From the NCBI GenBank assembly GCA_902760805.1, contig CACWHY010000001.1, forward strand, positions 62,001-126,000: 64,000 bases of DNA, read 5' to 3'. Under the pieces are notes generated by a model. The model did not search any database. It was not told the origin of the DNA and saw only the letters and a program-made list of their open reading frames with translations. This DNA is from Ruminococcus flavefaciens. GTDB lineage: Bacteria; Bacillota; Clostridia; Oscillospirales; Ruminococcaceae. The translations under genes and the position numbers were made by a program. Position 1 is the first letter of the stretch, and each line of letters begins with the position of its first letter. Positions 25,505 to 34,902 of the stretch are shown one piece after another.

Positions 25505-27019
25505 ATGAGAAAACTATTAGCACTTATCACAGCTCTTGCTGCCTGTGGAGCCCTTTTTTCCTGCGGTCAGGATCCAGCCGAGACCGATGATCCCGAGGAG
25601 ACCACTGAGGCTGTAACTGAAGAGATCACTGAGGAGGAGGCTGAGGAGGAAACTGCTGAGCCTGATGAGCCGGAGGAACGCACGGTGGGCATCTCCTTCG
25701 ATTTGCCGCCCCTTGTCAGCGCTGCACTTCACGGAGTTTTCGGATCGGACGTCTACATCAAGGAGAACACTGATGAGATCCACCGGAATTATGTTGGACA
25801 GTTCGGCACTCCTGTGGAGATCGGCGGCGAGCTCTTAGAGGAGTCCATACTTCGCTTTGAGTACGATCCGGACAACATGGGAGATGTTCCGCCAGGGAAT
25901 TTGTCCCTCATCTTTTATAACGAGAAGGAGTCCCGATATGACACGATAAAGAGGATACGCCTTGACGAGGAGAAGCATACGATCTCTGCTAAGATCACTG
26001 AGCCGGGTACATACTTTTTGTTCGACACCGGGGAAAAGGCTCACACCACGGTCTATGAGGACGATGAGTACAAGTTCCGCATAGCCATTCCGGAGGAGAT
26101 CGAACTGCGGTACGTTTCAAGCTATCTTGAAGACGACGAAGAGGGAAAATTCAAGGTGCTCCTGGAATGTGAGAAAAACGATAAGATCCAGGTGGGCATC
26201 GAGTATCTTGAGCGCCCCGGCTACAGCAATACAGTTGAAATGGTGGACGCTATCTGCGAGACCTTAGATTCTCAGGAGACGCTCTATCAAATGGGCAGCG
26301 TTACAGGTGCTGACGGCTCTACGGGCTATTATTTCGTGGTCGATTTCTCCGAGGGCGATGATAAGGCATACAGTATCAACTGCTTCTATCCTCTCAATGA
26401 TACGGAGTGCATCAACATCTGGTACGGCTTCAAGGACCTGGAGCTTCTTGATAAGGCTATGACATCACTAGAGAGCTTCGAGTTCACCGGCCACTACTCC
26501 AAGCCCCAGGATCCTGCTGTTAAGAAGCAGAACGAGACCTGTCCCATAAATGCAAACAGCGTGACCTTTGAGCTTCCTGTGGGAGTTACAATGGCTCCCG
26601 GTGACGGAAGCACAACTCCCAGCACAGACGATCCGGACCACCTGATCAGCCAGATCTACGAGGATTGCAGGATCAACGGCTATGACGGTCTGCGAAACAT
26701 CTTCATCGAGGGCGAAAAGAACGGTATCGCTCCGGCGACTGAGGCCGACGCCTACCGGCAGTCCATTGACGGGGTGAACGGCATAAAGTGCGTTCGCAGC
26801 GACGAGGTGGAGCTCTCCAACGGCAAGAAGGGCTATATCCTCCAGATAGAGACTGAGGGCGATGACCAGCTTGAGCCCACCTGCTATATCAACGGATATT
26901 TTGAGACAAACTTAGCAAGCTGGACTGTTCGGGTGACAGTTATCGCTGACGCAGATATGGACCGGGCCAAAAAGGACGAGCTTTATAAGGTCGTCTGCGG
27001 CGTGGACGTTGACGTTTGA
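25505..27019 (+). CDS. Lipoprotein of unknown function with acidic linker
   Basis: 504 residues. Signal peptide with lipobox LFSC near residue 20, then a strongly acidic Glu/Thr stretch to about residue 60. The rest is globular, with two similar-looking halves that each end near a segment on input length or fit (FYPLNDTECINIWYGFKD; CYINGYFETNLASWTVRVTVIADAD). I do not recognise a family. ATG 25505 follows GGAGG. It lies 54 bases after the GGDEF gene, so it might be read through from it. Confidence 0.7.
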   Translation: MRKLLALITALAACGALFSCGQDPAETDDPEETTEAVTEEITEEEAEEETAEPDEPEERTVGISFDLPPLVSAALHGVFGSDVYIKENTDEIHRNYVGQFGTPVEIGGELLEESILRFEYDPDNMGDVPPGNLSLIFYNEKESRYDTIKRIRLDEEKHTISAKITEPGTYFLFDTGEKAHTTVYEDDEYKFRIAIPEEIELRYVSSYLEDDEEGKFKVLLECEKNDKIQVGIEYLERPGYSNTVEMVDAICETLDSQETLYQMGSVTGADGSTGYYFVVDFSEGDDKAYSINCFYPLNDTECINIWYGFKDLELLDKAMTSLESFEFTGHYSKPQDPAVKKQNETCPINANSVTFELPVGVTMAPGDGSTTPSTDDPDHLISQIYEDCRINGYDGLRNIFIEGEKNGIAPATEADAYRQSIDGVNGIKCVRSDEVELSNGKKGYILQIETEGDDQLEPTCYINGYFETNLASWTVRVTVIADADMDRAKKDELYKVVCGVDVDV

Positions 27020-27021
27020 TA

Positions 27022-27058
27022 AAAAAGCCTCCTATGAGCTTTCATAGGAGGCCTTTTC
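27022..27058. terminator. Bidirectional terminator
   Basis: Perfect 11-bp stem GCCTCCTATGA / TCATAGGAGGC with a GCTT loop, flanked by A6 and CTTTTCTT, between converging genes. Confidence 0.9.
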
Positions 27059-30000
27059 TTATGCTGTAAGCATGATCTCTGAGATGAATGTAACGATGTC
27101 TGCTGTTCCGCCGGTTTGGGTGTAGCTGTAGTAGGAGAGGATCGCAGAAGCGTCGGTAGCATCGATGTACTGATCGCCGTTTACGTTAGCTGCGGTCTGT
27201 TCACGGTCGGTCAGGATCAAAGGCTCACCGGTCTGATTTGCAGCGTAGATGGTCAGTACCGCAGAAGCGTCAGTAGCGTCGATAACGCCGTCGCCGTCCA
27301 CATCGCCCATGTTCACATCTTCGGATCCGGGGTCGAGAAGGTAGACATATCTGCCGTTTTGGTCTGTGCCGTTTGCAGTATTCGTGGAAACGCTGTACAT
27401 TTCCAGGAGCTGCCCCTCCTCGTCGAAGAGACTTATCTCCGCAGCACCGTCGTTTATGTTCCTTATAGTACACTGCGCCGGACGCTGACCGTTTATGACT
27501 TCGTAATAGTCGGATGCAAAAGCACCAAGCTCCTCATTTGAGAAGAATGAGAAGTATTCCGGGTCGCCCAGATAAAAGAGCTGCTCGCCCCCAAAGCCGT
27601 CTAAGCTGAAGGTGCGTTTGCTGAAGGCGCTTCTCTCATGGGTCTCTTCGGAGCCATTCTCGAAAGTGAAGGAGATGTTCTTTCCGCTCAACTCATAGGT
27701 GAATTTCTCCTCATGCTTATCGGTCTGATAGACTATCTTTCCTGTGCCGTCCTCGTTGAAATAGAAGAATCGCACGTCGCAGTAGTCGTCTATGTATGTA
27801 CTTCCGCTCCAGACTCCGGGAATAATGTCACAGTAGTCTGCAATGCAGGCGGGCATACCGAAGTTATCGGTGAATGTGCCGTCAAATCGGTCTATCTGGT
27901 AGAAGGACTCTGCAATGATCTCACCGTCGCTGTCTCTGGTGTAGAGGGAGACGTACACCTCTGAGCCGTTGCCACGAACTGCCTCACCGTCATTTGGACG
28001 CTCGCCGAAAAGTTCCTCCTCATAGCGCATGGCAAGCTCAACAAGCTCGTCATTGCTGAAGAACATGAAGTCTAAGATATGGCCCATGCTCTGGTACTTG
28101 TAGACCTCTTCGGTGCCGTCCTCCCAGACAGCTGTGAAGCAGTTTTTGTTATTCCAGGTGATCTTAGCGGTGTGGGCAGCGGAGCTGTTTGCGTCTGTGT
28201 ATGAGAGCGTGCTACCGTCGTATTCAAGAGCTATTGCACGCTCCTCTCCGTTGGACTGCTCGATGAAGGCGCTTCCGTAGCCCTCAGGATCTCCACGATA
28301 TAAATAGCGGTCAGTGGAGTCCGATGTTCCCCACCAGATACCTTCACGAAGAGCGTACTCAGGATCAACGGGACTGTAGATCATGGAGCTGTTCATCGCT
28401 CTGTCCATAACAGTGATCTGATAATCGGTCATTCCGGTCACATCACAGGTGAAGGTCGCAGTGCCGTCGCTGGAATACTCCGGAAGGATAACGTCCATGA
28501 TGTTGTATTCAAAAAGCTCGTTGTTATGATGCTCAGCAAGGCAGTCGAGTATGATGGAGTCATGATCATAGTGATTTAAGTAGTCCAGTCCGTAGAAAAC
28601 AAAGGAGTTTTCGCCGTTCATCACTGTGCTTGCAGCGACCAGGTCATCCTCAAAGGTATCCTCGTTGTTAAACGAAAGCTCAGGATCGTAGCCGTTTATG
28701 AACAAAGCGTCCAGATCCTTGTCGGAGGCTGTGACTGTCAGCAGCTTCCTGCCGTCCTTCTCCTCAAGAACAGATGTGACCTTGGGAGCTGTCTTGTCCA
28801 CCACGAACTCTCTGCTGATAGTCTGTTTGTGGTCCTCAGCGCCGGGATAGTCGATGTAAGCGCTGATCTCAGCCGTGTACTTTCCCTCCGGAAGAGTAGT
28901 CAGATCGTATGAAGGAGTGCATACCATCGTAAGATGAGAGGGCTTCCATTCCGGTGCGTATTCTGTGAGCAGCTCGCCCTGCTCATTGTAGATCATGATG
29001 TCTGAGAATTTAGCCTGTCTCAGAGGGAGAAAGCTGTATGCCAGGGTATCTGCTATATAGTCATCATCGGGCGAGATGTAGATCATCCCGTCACGGAGAG
29101 CCTGGATCTTTTCCTGGATCTGGGGATCGTCATGGATCAGCTCCATAGCCTTTTGGGTGTTGAATGATCCGTCCTCAGAAGCGGCCTCGTGGTCAAGGAG
29201 CTGATTTATCAGGAGAGTGAGCTGACCCAGAGGAAGATCGTTGATAAGCTCGTTGGAGCCTGCGAATGAGCCGAATTCCGGAGCTGCCAGAAGACCGTCG
29301 TCAAAGATCGGTACATCAGCCCAGTCTCCGTGGAAGCCCAGAAGGGGGATCGAGATCGGGCAGCAGTTCTCATTGGGAGCGAAGTAAACGAAGCCCTCGA
29401 TGAAAAATCCGTTTAGGAAGTGGCTCTCATACTCCTTGAGGAAATTGGGGTCAAGGGAAACATCGAAGCGGACCTTAGCAGTTTCTCCGGCAGGGATAGG
29501 CTCAAGCTGGGTCTGCTCTAGGGTGAAATCGATGCTCCTGGTGCCGGTGATAACAAAATCGGAGTATGTATCGCTGAAGTAATATGAGTCGCTGTCAAGA
29601 TAGAGGTAGGGAGTTCCCAGATCCACGGTCTTGTCAGAAATGTTTTTTATCTCAATATCGAAGTTGAAGCTGTCGCCAAGCTGGTCGCCAAGCTCGATCT
29701 TTGCAAGGCCATTTGTGCCGGTAACGATAACGTTGTCTTCCAGAAGGTTTGAAAGGCTGATAAGTCCGGCGCCCTGTCGTCTTGGGCTGACGAATTCTCC
29801 GTCATAGGTGTAGGGGACTGCGGAGTTCATCAGCAGGTTTTTGATGTAGGCGGTCTTCTCTGAGCCGGTCAGATCCAGTCCCTGCTTTTTGAGGTACTGA
29901 TCCGCAGCCGCCACGCAGCCTGCAACGTATGGCGTTGCCATGGAGGTGCCGCCTAATTTCTCATAGCCGTCGTAGTAGCTTGCAGAGAGCACATCTCCGC

Positions 30001-31666
30001 CAACGCCCATGATCTCGGGGTCGATGCTCAGGGACGAGCTGACACCGCTGGAGCTGAAGCTGCTGACGCTTGGGGGGAGATCCTCCTTGACCGGATCCTC
30101 GTCGGAGAATGTCACCTTCACATCGCTCATGCCCATGAGGATCTCGCCGTCTTCATAAAGGACGCTGGCCATAGGGATAGGAGCATCACCGTTTGAAACG
30201 CCTGTTCTTGGTGCGGTGAATGAGTCGCAGGAAATGACCGCAACGGCTCCTGCATTATAAGCATTGATGCACTTTTCTTCGTATGTGATCCCGCCGCTGT
30301 CATAGCACAGCGCTATCTTTCCGGTAAGATCGGCCTCGCCGATGTCCTCAACAGATGCCTCACCGACGTATACTGCCTGGTACTCATGACCGGCAAGCTC
30401 TGAGCAGAGGTGTTCGGTGCTTCCGTCCACATAGGAGAACTTCTTTCCGCCGGCGGTGAAGGTGAACACCTCCAGCTTTGGGTTGTCGGCAGAAGCCACT
30501 GAGAAAACGGTTGGGAAGATCGCAGGCTCATTGACAGTACCCGTGTCAACATTTGCCGTAATATTGGGACCGTCATAGCCAAGGTAGCTCTCGCCCTCGT
30601 TTCCGGCGGCAGCGCAGAGGGTGATGCCTGCGTTGTCCACAGCCTTGATGATGTCGGCATAAACGATGTCCTGGATGCCTTCGTTGGAGCTTCCAAGGCT
30701 CATGTTGATAACGTCTGCCTTTAGAGCAACAGCGTCCTCCAGAGCAGCAGCGATAGCCTCATCTGTGCAGTAGCTGTCGAAGACTCCGTCGCCCACTTCT
30801 TCCTTCTGGAAGATCTTCATGAATGCAATCTGAGCGTCCGGAGCGATGCCCGAGATCGGGTCGCCCTTTGGAGTAGCTGTCCTGTTTCCGGCAGCGATAC
30901 CTGCCACATGGGTGCCATGGTAGATATCCTCGTCTGCGACCTCGTAGGGAGTATCATCCGAGTAGTCGTAAACGTAGGGCAGCTTGCTGCTGACATATGC
31001 CTTTTCGGGATCGACCTCAGAGGTGAATTTTTTGTCCTTGGCCAGAGTGCTGACCTGTTCCTTTGAGAGCTTGTTGTCCAGTGCATCTATAGCCATGAAC
31101 ATACTGTGAGCGGTGTTCAGCTCAGTGTCAAGGATAGCTATGAGCTCGCCCTCGCCTGTGGCGCCTGTGATCTCCTGAAACTCAGGAACACCAGCCATAG
31201 AGCCGGACTCAGTCATCATAGGCTTAGGAGCGCTGTATGTGCAGCTTGGGCAAATATCCTCGATCAGGGGCGAGTTTTTAGCCTCCTCTATAACGCTCTC
31301 AGGCAGCTGGCAGGAAAAGCCGTTGAAAACCAGGCTGTACCTGAAACCGATCTCCAGATCGGGGTAAAGCTGGCGGAGGTAGCCTTCGGCTCTGTCCTGA
31401 AGGCTTTCAATGACCGTACCGATCTTTTCGGCCTGGGGAGAGTCGATGAATTCGGCTCCCATGTCGGCGGCCTGATCCGAGGCGAGAACAGAGTCGCCCT
31501 TCAGCTTGACGATGACCGGAATGAGCTGACCCTCCTGAGCGTTCTCAGCAGAGATCTCCTGCTGTGCAGCCGCAGCCGCCGGTGGGATAGCTCCCAGTGT
31601 CCATGAACAGCCGATAGCCGCAGCAGATACTGTGCTTAAAAGCCTGCTGAAAGTTTTTTTGTCCAT
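27059..31666 (-). CDS. Secreted subtilisin-family (S8) peptidase with PA insert and C-terminal dockerin
   Basis: 1535 residues. Signal peptide ends near AAAA at residues 31-34, then an inhibitor-like pro-region (to about 140). The S8 domain has its triad in AILDTELN (Asp), YHGTHVAGIAAGN (His) and GTSMATPYVAG (Ser); the Asp motif departs from the usual DTGI. A protease-associated insert lies between His and Ser (LTGKIALCYDSGG, NAGAVAVISCDSF), as in streptococcal C5a-peptidase-type subtilases. Fn3-like and repeated domains follow. The last 75 residues form a dockerin: GDVDGDGVIDATDASAVL and NVNGDQYIDATDASAIL, two calcium loops. This suggests attachment to a cellulosome-like scaffold. ATG is preceded by AAAGGA. 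Confidence 0.92.
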   Translation of the reverse strand: MDKKTFSRLLSTVSAAAIGCSWTLGAIPPAAAAAQQEISAENAQEGQLIPVIVKLKGDSVLASDQAADMGAEFIDSPQAEKIGTVIESLQDRAEGYLRQLYPDLEIGFRYSLVFNGFSCQLPESVIEEAKNSPLIEDICPSCTYSAPKPMMTESGSMAGVPEFQEITGATGEGELIAILDTELNTAHSMFMAIDALDNKLSKEQVSTLAKDKKFTSEVDPEKAYVSSKLPYVYDYSDDTPYEVADEDIYHGTHVAGIAAGNRTATPKGDPISGIAPDAQIAFMKIFQKEEVGDGVFDSYCTDEAIAAALEDAVALKADVINMSLGSSNEGIQDIVYADIIKAVDNAGITLCAAAGNEGESYLGYDGPNITANVDTGTVNEPAIFPTVFSVASADNPKLEVFTFTAGGKKFSYVDGSTEHLCSELAGHEYQAVYVGEASVEDIGEADLTGKIALCYDSGGITYEEKCINAYNAGAVAVISCDSFTAPRTGVSNGDAPIPMASVLYEDGEILMGMSDVKVTFSDEDPVKEDLPPSVSSFSSSGVSSSLSIDPEIMGVGGDVLSASYYDGYEKLGGTSMATPYVAGCVAAADQYLKKQGLDLTGSEKTAYIKNLLMNSAVPYTYDGEFVSPRRQGAGLISLSNLLEDNVIVTGTNGLAKIELGDQLGDSFNFDIEIKNISDKTVDLGTPYLYLDSDSYYFSDTYSDFVITGTRSIDFTLEQTQLEPIPAGETAKVRFDVSLDPNFLKEYESHFLNGFFIEGFVYFAPNENCCPISIPLLGFHGDWADVPIFDDGLLAAPEFGSFAGSNELINDLPLGQLTLLINQLLDHEAASEDGSFNTQKAMELIHDDPQIQEKIQALRDGMIYISPDDDYIADTLAYSFLPLRQAKFSDIMIYNEQGELLTEYAPEWKPSHLTMVCTPSYDLTTLPEGKYTAEISAYIDYPGAEDHKQTISREFVVDKTAPKVTSVLEEKDGRKLLTVTASDKDLDALFINGYDPELSFNNEDTFEDDLVAASTVMNGENSFVFYGLDYLNHYDHDSIILDCLAEHHNNELFEYNIMDVILPEYSSDGTATFTCDVTGMTDYQITVMDRAMNSSMIYSPVDPEYALREGIWWGTSDSTDRYLYRGDPEGYGSAFIEQSNGEERAIALEYDGSTLSYTDANSSAAHTAKITWNNKNCFTAVWEDGTEEVYKYQSMGHILDFMFFSNDELVELAMRYEEELFGERPNDGEAVRGNGSEVYVSLYTRDSDGEIIAESFYQIDRFDGTFTDNFGMPACIADYCDIIPGVWSGSTYIDDYCDVRFFYFNEDGTGKIVYQTDKHEEKFTYELSGKNISFTFENGSEETHERSAFSKRTFSLDGFGGEQLFYLGDPEYFSFFSNEELGAFASDYYEVINGQRPAQCTIRNINDGAAEISLFDEEGQLLEMYSVSTNTANGTDQNGRYVYLLDPGSEDVNMGDVDGDGVIDATDASAVLTIYAANQTGEPLILTDREQTAANVNGDQYIDATDASAILSYYSYTQTGGTADIVTFISEIMLTA

Positions 31667-31720
31667 AAGATCTGTCCTTTCAATAATAGTATATCATGTA
31701 AGCCCGAAGGCTATGTTAGT

Positions 31721-31749
31721 ATTATAGCACAGATCCTTGAATAAAGCAA
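31721..31749 (-). promoter_or_regulatory. Promoter of the S8 peptidase gene
   Basis: Minus strand TTGCTT (31749-31744), 17-base spacer, TATAAT (31726-31721). Confidence 0.72.
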
Positions 31750-31756
31750 CGGAATC

Positions 31757-31790
31757 TAAAAAAAAGCCTCCCTGCACATTGCAGAGAGGC
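31757..31790 (-). terminator. Terminator of gltX
   Basis: On the minus strand GCCTCTCTGCA and TGCAGGGAGGC form an 11-bp stem (one G-U) followed by eight T. Confidence 0.88.
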
Positions 31791-31798
31791 GAAGTGAC

Positions 31799-33253
31799 TT
31801 ATTCAAGCTCGCTGATCGCAAGTCTGATCCTGTCAAGAGACTCTTCCTTGCCGAAGACCTCCATGAGCTCGGTAGCGCCGCCGGGGGTAATTCCCTGACG
31901 GGCAACAGCTATGCGGATAGCCCACATAACAGCGCCGGCCTTTTTCTCCTTAGAAGCGGCGTAGTCCTTGAGGACGGCGAAAAGCTGGTCGTTGTTCCAG
32001 TCGGAAACGGCCTCCAGCAGCGGCAGGCAGTCCTTCAGTACCTCCAGGCAGCTCTCGGGAGTGGTCTTGTTCTTCTTATTTGTGTAGAGGGAGCTGTCCA
32101 TGTCAAGGCGGCTGGTGACGAATGCCACGCTGTCCTTGATGTCGGAGAATGCTGAGATCCTGCTGTGGAGGAGCTCTGCCAGCTTCTTCTTGTTGACGTT
32201 ATCGCCGCAGATCTCATCGAGGATCGGCAGAGCCTTCTCCTGGTAAAGATCCTCGGGCATTTTCTTGATGTATTCGGAGTTGAACCATCTCAGCTTCTCA
32301 TAATCGAAAACTGCGGGAGACTTGCTCAGACCCTCCATGGAGAAGGCCTTCTTCAGCTCGTCCATAGTGAAGAACTCCTGGTTGCTGTCCTTGGGACACC
32401 AGCCCAGCAGAGCGATATAGTTCACGATAGCCTCGGGGAGGTAGCCGTCAGCCACCAGATCCTGGAAGCTCACTGCTCCGTGGCGCTTCGAGAGCTTGGA
32501 AACATTGCCGTCCTCGTCCTTGCCCATGAGCAGGGGAAGATGAACGTAGCAGGGCCTCTCCCAGCCGAAAGCGTCGTAGAGAAGGCAGTATTTCGGGGTA
32601 GATGTCAGGTACTCGTTGCCTCTTACAACATGGGTAACGCCCATGAGGTAGTCGTCCACAACATGGCAGAAGTTGTATGTAGGGTAGCCGTCAGCCTTCA
32701 TCATTACCTGATCACGGAGCTCACTATTGTCGATAGAGACCTCGCCGTATACCTGGTCGAAGTAGCTTGTAGTGCCGGTGTCGGGCATTCTCTGGCGGAT
32801 AACATAGGGCTTGCCCTCAGCCAGATTTTTCTCGATCTCCTCCTTGGAGAGGCTGCGGCAGTGTCCGTCATAGCCTCCGATGCCCTTGTCGTCCTTCAGA
32901 GACTCCAAACGCTCGGGAGTACAGAAGCAGTAGTAAGCGTGGCCGCTGTCCACCAGCTTCTGAGCATATTCACGGTAGATCTCGAGGCGCTGGCTCTGGA
33001 TATAGGGGCCGTTCTCGCCGCCTACAACAGGGCCTTCATCGTAGTCGATGCCAGTCATTTCGAGAGTTTTGAGGATAACATCAGTAGCCCCCTCCACCAG
33101 GCGCACCTGATCGGTGTCCTCGATACGCAGGATGAACTTGCCCTCCTGAGACTTAGCCAGAAGGTAGGAATAAAGCGCCGTTCTCAGGTTACCGATGTGC
33201 ATGAAGCCGGTAGGTGAGGGCGCAAAACGTGTTTTGATAAGTTTGTCAGCCAT
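31799..33253 (-). CDS. gltX: Glutamyl-tRNA synthetase
   Basis: 484-residue class I synthetase. HIGH-type motif in APSPTGFMHIGNLRTALYSYLLA and KMSKS-type motif KLSKRHGA are clear. ATG 33253 has AAGGAG seven bases upstream; the longer frame is upstream noise. It charges tRNA-Glu, which also feeds hemA in this window. Monocistronic with its own promoter and terminator. Confidence 0.96.
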   Translation of the reverse strand: MADKLIKTRFAPSPTGFMHIGNLRTALYSYLLAKSQEGKFILRIEDTDQVRLVEGATDVILKTLEMTGIDYDEGPVVGGENGPYIQSQRLEIYREYAQKLVDSGHAYYCFCTPERLESLKDDKGIGGYDGHCRSLSKEEIEKNLAEGKPYVIRQRMPDTGTTSYFDQVYGEVSIDNSELRDQVMMKADGYPTYNFCHVVDDYLMGVTHVVRGNEYLTSTPKYCLLYDAFGWERPCYVHLPLLMGKDEDGNVSKLSKRHGAVSFQDLVADGYLPEAIVNYIALLGWCPKDSNQEFFTMDELKKAFSMEGLSKSPAVFDYEKLRWFNSEYIKKMPEDLYQEKALPILDEICGDNVNKKKLAELLHSRISAFSDIKDSVAFVTSRLDMDSSLYTNKKNKTTPESCLEVLKDCLPLLEAVSDWNNDQLFAVLKDYAASKEKKAGAVMWAIRIAVARQGITPGGATELMEVFGKEESLDRIRLAISELE

Positions 33254-33286
33254 GGTTTTCTCCTTATTAAAATAGATACTGTGGAT

Positions 33287-33315
33287 ATTATAACACGATC
33301 TTCGGCAAAATGCAA
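33287..33315 (-). promoter_or_regulatory. Promoter of gltX
   Basis: Minus strand TTGCAT, 17-base spacer, TATAAT. Confidence 0.75.
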
Positions 33316-33395
33316 TAATTAGTTTTAGAATATATCTTTGATGACCTAGGTTTCGCCGGAGCTGGGGAAGGTGTGCAAATTTTTTGTAAAAACCC

Positions 33396-33424
33396 TTGCA
33401 ATCCGCCGAAAGCTGTGATATAAT
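33396..33424 (+). promoter_or_regulatory. Promoter of the MATE/GH5/GNAT operon
   Basis: TTGCAA, 17-base spacer, TATAAT. Confidence 0.75.
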
Positions 33425-33477
33425 AGGCAAACCGGAGCGCAAGCTGCCGGTGATCACCTCAGAAAAGAAGGATATTT

Positions 33478-34890
33478 ATGCTATCAAGTTTCAGACAAAA
33501 ATTCATAGGGAACAGGCAATTCTACCGCAGTGTTCTGGTAATGGTAGTGCCGATGATCCTGCAAAACCTGGTAACGAATTTCGTTAGCCTTATAGACAAT
33601 ATCATGGTGGGTCAGACCGGTACCGAGCCCATGAGCGGAGTCTCGATCGTCAACCAATTCATCTTTGTTTTCAATATTACTTTGTTCGGAGCAGTCTCCG
33701 GTCCGGGAATCTTCGGAGCCCAATTCTACGGCAAGGGCGACGCTGAGGGCCAGCGCTACACCTTCCGTTTCCGCCTTGGGATATGCACTGCGATAGTGAT
33801 TGCAGGAGGAGTGCTGTTCGGCCTTTTCGACCGCCAGCTGATCTCGCTGTTTCTCAGCAAGGACGACCAGCCGGAGAAGATCGCTGCCACACTGGACTAC
33901 GGCCTGAGATACATGAAGATCATGCTCATCGGACTGATCCCATTTGGCTTGGGACAGGCCTATTCCAGCGTTGTTCGTGAGTGCGGCCACACATCCGTCC
34001 CCATGATCGGGTCCATGTGCGCAGTTGGAGTAAATCTGCTGCTGGACTACACCCTGATCTTCGGAAAGCTGGGAATGCCGAAAATGGGCGTGGAGGGCGC
34101 CGCCATCGCCACAGTGATCGCCAAGTTCATCGAGGCGGGCGTGGTGATCCTCTGGACACACCTTAACACCGGAAAAATCCGCTGTGCTATGGGGATCTTC
34201 GACAGTCTCTTCGTCCCGGGAGACCTTGCTGCGGCCATGGTGAAAAAGGGCTTTCCCCTCTTCATCAACGAGTTCCTATGGGCGGCCGGGATGAGCGTGA
34301 TCGCTCAGTTCTACTCAGCCAGAGGCCTTGACGTAGTTGCTGCAAGGAACATCTCTCTGACCATGACCAATCTCTTCGGAGCGGTCTACATCCAGCTTGG
34401 AGCCTGCATCGCCATACTTGTGGGAGCAAGGCTGGGAGCGAACAAGCTAAAAGAAGCCCGGGATCTGGACAACAAGCTGCTGTTTTTCGCTGTGGCAGTT
34501 TCCACAGTCCTGGCGGTGTGCATGATACCGCTGGCAGGCGCCTTCCCAGATCTCTACCGCACGGAGGCGGAGGTGCGGACCCTGGCCTCCTACATGATAC
34601 TGATACAGGCTTTAGTGCTGCCGCTTTGGTCATACACCAATGCCTGCTATTTCACCCTGAGAAGCGGCGGAAAGATCGGCCTTACCTTCCTGTTTGACTT
34701 CGGCACCACCTGGCTGATCTACATACCGCTGGCCTATGTGCTGTCCTACCACACCAAGCTGGACATACACATTGTTTTTGCAATAGTCAATTTTGCGGAG
34801 CTGCTGAAGGTAGTCCTCGGCTACTTCATGGTCCGCAGTGATATATGGATAAACAATATCGTCGGAGGCGATGAGCCTGAGACAGAATGA
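33478..34890 (+). CDS. MATE-family multidrug/cation antiporter
   Basis: 470-residue membrane protein with about 12 hydrophobic segments in two homologous halves. MATE wording: VPMILQNLVTNFVSLIDNIMVGQTG near the N-terminus and NISLTMTNLFGAVYIQLG in the second half, with the charged C-terminus typical of clostridial MatE proteins. AGAAGGA lies upstream of ATG 33478. The substrate is not predictable. A GH5 gene follows 12 bases later, probably on the same transcript. Confidence 0.92.
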   Translation: MLSSFRQKFIGNRQFYRSVLVMVVPMILQNLVTNFVSLIDNIMVGQTGTEPMSGVSIVNQFIFVFNITLFGAVSGPGIFGAQFYGKGDAEGQRYTFRFRLGICTAIVIAGGVLFGLFDRQLISLFLSKDDQPEKIAATLDYGLRYMKIMLIGLIPFGLGQAYSSVVRECGHTSVPMIGSMCAVGVNLLLDYTLIFGKLGMPKMGVEGAAIATVIAKFIEAGVVILWTHLNTGKIRCAMGIFDSLFVPGDLAAAMVKKGFPLFINEFLWAAGMSVIAQFYSARGLDVVAARNISLTMTNLFGAVYIQLGACIAILVGARLGANKLKEARDLDNKLLFFAVAVSTVLAVCMIPLAGAFPDLYRTEAEVRTLASYMILIQALVLPLWSYTNACYFTLRSGGKIGLTFLFDFGTTWLIYIPLAYVLSYHTKLDIHIVFAIVNFAELLKVVLGYFMVRSDIWINNIVGGDEPETE

Positions 34891-34902
34891 GAGGAATTTT
34901 TT

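Noticed and set aside
24156-25523. 455-codon minus-strand frame opposite the GGDEF gene
   Set aside because: Opposes a well-supported two-domain protein and lacks recognisable motifs.
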